Below are positions 62,641 through 64,000 of a stretch of DNA of 64,000 bases, piece after piece. The notes below the pieces were generated by a model. It ran no database searches. It saw only the letters and a program-made list of their open reading frames with translations, and was not told where the DNA came from. A program made the translations under genes and the position numbers. The stretch spans positions 3,460,001 through 3,524,000 of the forward strand of contig CP030277.1 of the NCBI GenBank assembly GCA_003330885.1, written 5' to 3'. Position 1 is the first letter of the stretch. The number at the start of each line of letters is the position of its first letter. Origin of the DNA: Rhodobiaceae bacterium (lineage in GTDB: Bacteria > Pseudomonadota > Alphaproteobacteria > Parvibaculales > Parvibaculaceae).

Positions 62641-63786
62641 TCACTCCGGTGCGACGATTTCCGTTGTGACCCTGCCAAGCTTGGCTGCCTGCAGCACAAC
62701 CTGATTGCCAGGCTTAAGGAAAGCACCGCTCGCTTTTGCATCTTCAACAACGGTTTCAATGACCCATTGAACAACGGAGCGATCCCACCCACCCAAAAGC
62801 CAATTAATGACCGCACGAACATAGACAGAGAGTCCGATTTCGCCCTGAAAGATGGTTCCGCTTGGCGTGCCGCCGAGCAGGGCGGTGCGCAGTGGGATGG
62901 TGCCATTGTCTAGGGGCAGCATGATCGGTGTACCTCGATAGTCCCAGACCACATCGCGACGCTGGTCGATCTGAGCGAGCATCTCCTCAAAGTCCCAGAC
63001 CGCCTGTCGCTGGAAGGCGCGTTGTCGCTCTTGGCCGTCAACAGAAAGCGTCAGCTCAATGTCAGGCACAAAACTCTTCCGGTCGCGGGGAATGACAAAC
63101 AGGTCCCCAATCGGCATGAAGCCGGGTGCGCTTTTTCCCGTGGTGAAGCCATTGCCTGAGGCGGGATCGAAGGGATCGAGATGACGGAGAAGTGCTGCGC
63201 GATCTGTAAAATCATTGCAGAGAAAGAGCCCCACATGTTCCGGCGGAACATTCAAGTCAATCGCTTCAAAACCAACGAAACAGAGCTCGACTTCAAAATC
63301 CAGCAACCACGCATCAGAATAGGTGAGCGCGCCGCTCCGGGTTGGCTGAACTGCCTTGGTGAAGAGAAAGGGCCCATCTTCGACTGTCGCTTCTTCCGCG
63401 TGCTCTGGGAAGTTTGTGCCCGCCGCGATATGTCGATCCGTCAGCGCGACCGGCATCAGCAGATCTGACGCCTGTGCCTCAAACCGGGCAACGGATGCAG
63501 CGATCAAGGCGTCGAGGCCCTCAAACCCCAGAGCCTGAAAAGCGGTGATAGGATCATCTGGCGCACCGGTTAGCACGACACCGGATACTGCCCCGTCCTC
63601 ATAGCTGCTGACTGAGATCAGCTTTGGTGTCCCGTCAATATTGACGCGTGCGAGCGTCAGAGCGTCGGCGGGTGCCGCAATCTCGACGGTTGCAGGCGCG
63701 GCTGACGCTGTCCCTGCAGTGGAAACTTGTGTGCCGAGGACGGCAGCGGCAAAACCAAACAGGAGAGGCGAGAAGAAAGGTTTCAT
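62641..63786 (-). CDS. Fumarylacetoacetate-hydrolase-family protein with a signal peptide
   Basis: 381 aa. A signal peptide is clear at about 1-29 (FSPLLFGFAAAVLGTQVSTAGTASA, cleavage near ASA-AP). The C-terminal domain (from about 120) is FAH-like: NFPEHAEE, E165 and E167 in LLDFEVELCFVG, and D192 in LCNDFTDRA form the E-E-D metal site, followed by TTGKSAPGFMPIGD and DIELTLSVDGQERQ. FAH enzymes cleave or hydrate C-C bonds of beta-diketones and are normally cytoplasmic, so export is odd. About 35 nt separate it from the partial gene upstream, so it may be in that transcript. Confidence 0.8.
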   Translation of the reverse strand: MKPFFSPLLFGFAAAVLGTQVSTAGTASAAPATVEIAAPADALTLARVNIDGTPKLISVSSYEDGAVSGVVLTGAPDDPITAFQALGFEGLDALIAASVARFEAQASDLLMPVALTDRHIAAGTNFPEHAEEATVEDGPFLFTKAVQPTRSGALTYSDAWLLDFEVELCFVGFEAIDLNVPPEHVGLFLCNDFTDRAALLRHLDPFDPASGNGFTTGKSAPGFMPIGDLFVIPRDRKSFVPDIELTLSVDGQERQRAFQRQAVWDFEEMLAQIDQRRDVVWDYRGTPIMLPLDNGTIPLRTALLGGTPSGTIFQGEIGLSVYVRAVINWLLGGWDRSVVQWVIETVVEDAKASGAFLKPGNQVVLQAAKLGRVTTEIVAPE

Positions 63787-63821
63787 CTGGCATGAGCTTT
63801 CTGGATTTAGGAATAACGGGA

Positions 63822-64000
63822 TCAGGCAATGAGCAGATAAACGCCAACACTATTGATAATGAACAGGATGGTACCTCCGCCAAGGTTGGTGTCCACCAAA
63901 TAGGTTTTGCCGAAGAGCTTCCAGTGCCAGGGTTTGATCCCATTCACGTCTTTCAGCGATCCTTCAAACAGGCTCATTGATCCAAGTGTCGCATAGAAGG
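63822..64000 (-). CDS. C-terminal end of an unidentified membrane protein
   Basis: Only the last 59 codons are in the window; the start lies beyond base 64000, and TGA is at 63822-63824. The fragment contains FYATLGSMSLFEG, a polar segment with WHWKLFGKTYLVDTNLGGG and a final hydrophobic helix TILFIINSVGVYLLIA. I do not recognise the family. It lies upstream of the FAH-family gene on the same strand. Confidence 0.6.
   Translation of the reverse strand, partial: FYATLGSMSLFEGSLKDVNGIKPWHWKLFGKTYLVDTNLGGGTILFIINSVGVYLLIA

Overview
This 64-kb window is chromosomal DNA from an alphaproteobacterium. Supporting signs are periplasmic-glucan genes opgG/opgH/opgC, aerobic-type late B12 genes with bluB, an FbpABC-type iron importer, and a large stock of acyl-CoA, Baeyer-Villiger and CoA-transferase enzymes. 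A marine or soil member of the Hyphomicrobiales (Parvibaculum/Rhodobiaceae-like) fits, but that placement is inference. I see no rRNA, tRNA, CRISPR array, insertion sequence, integrase or phage gene. Genes are densely packed, many overlap by 1-4 nt, and base composition looks even throughout.

Layout. 1-5.0 kb: tail of an acyl-CoA dehydrogenase, a terminator, then a vanadium-haloperoxidase-type enzyme, a porin-like barrel and an OmpR/EnvZ-type two-component pair. 5.0-9.2 kb: an NAD malic enzyme, then a compact five-gene membrane redox operon on the minus strand (70-aa and 54-aa membrane peptides, an MsrQ-like haem domain fused to a Rieske domain, a Cys/His-motif membrane-anchored protein, and a two-helix protein). 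9.4-14.7 kb: secreted PHB-depolymerase-like esterase, CaiB/BaiF CoA transferase coupled to a ThDP enzyme, TTC38-like protein. 14.8-19.9 kb: opgC facing opgG-opgH, plus an XRE regulator. 20.2-24 kb: a Baeyer-Villiger monooxygenase (BVMO) and a two-subunit solute:sodium symporter. 24-29 kb: gmd, then a three-gene minus-strand operon of antiporter, Rieske/GltB-like FMN fusion and conserved unknown. 29-36 kb: a second BVMO divergent from a GST and acyl-CoA dehydrogenase pair, then fadH. 36-41 kb: Kef-type transporter, penicillin-acylase-family enzyme, small membrane protein, bluB.

41.3-53.1 kb is a B12 island. A cobalamin riboswitch with a ribosome-binding-site hairpin precedes btuB-btuF-cbiB-cobD-cobO-btuC-btuD-cobQ. 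Converging on it is cobT-cobC-cobS-cobU. Together with bluB these cover corrinoid uptake, adenosylation, aminopropanol attachment and lower-ligand assembly, but no corrin-ring genes are present here. 53.1-57.1 kb holds the ferric-iron ABC transporter (fbpA, fbpC and divergent fbpB) with candidate iron-regulator sites. 57.1-64 kb holds an MFS transporter and RND/MMPL protein in one operon, a TerB-like protein, a TetR regulator divergent from a DUF4345 protein, a FAH-family protein that unusually carries a signal peptide, and the end of an unidentified membrane protein.

The best candidates for something undescribed are the five-gene Rieske/haem membrane operon (6.8-9.2 kb), the Rieske/GltB-like operon (25.2-28.9 kb) and a shared operator-like box in front of both BVMO genes.
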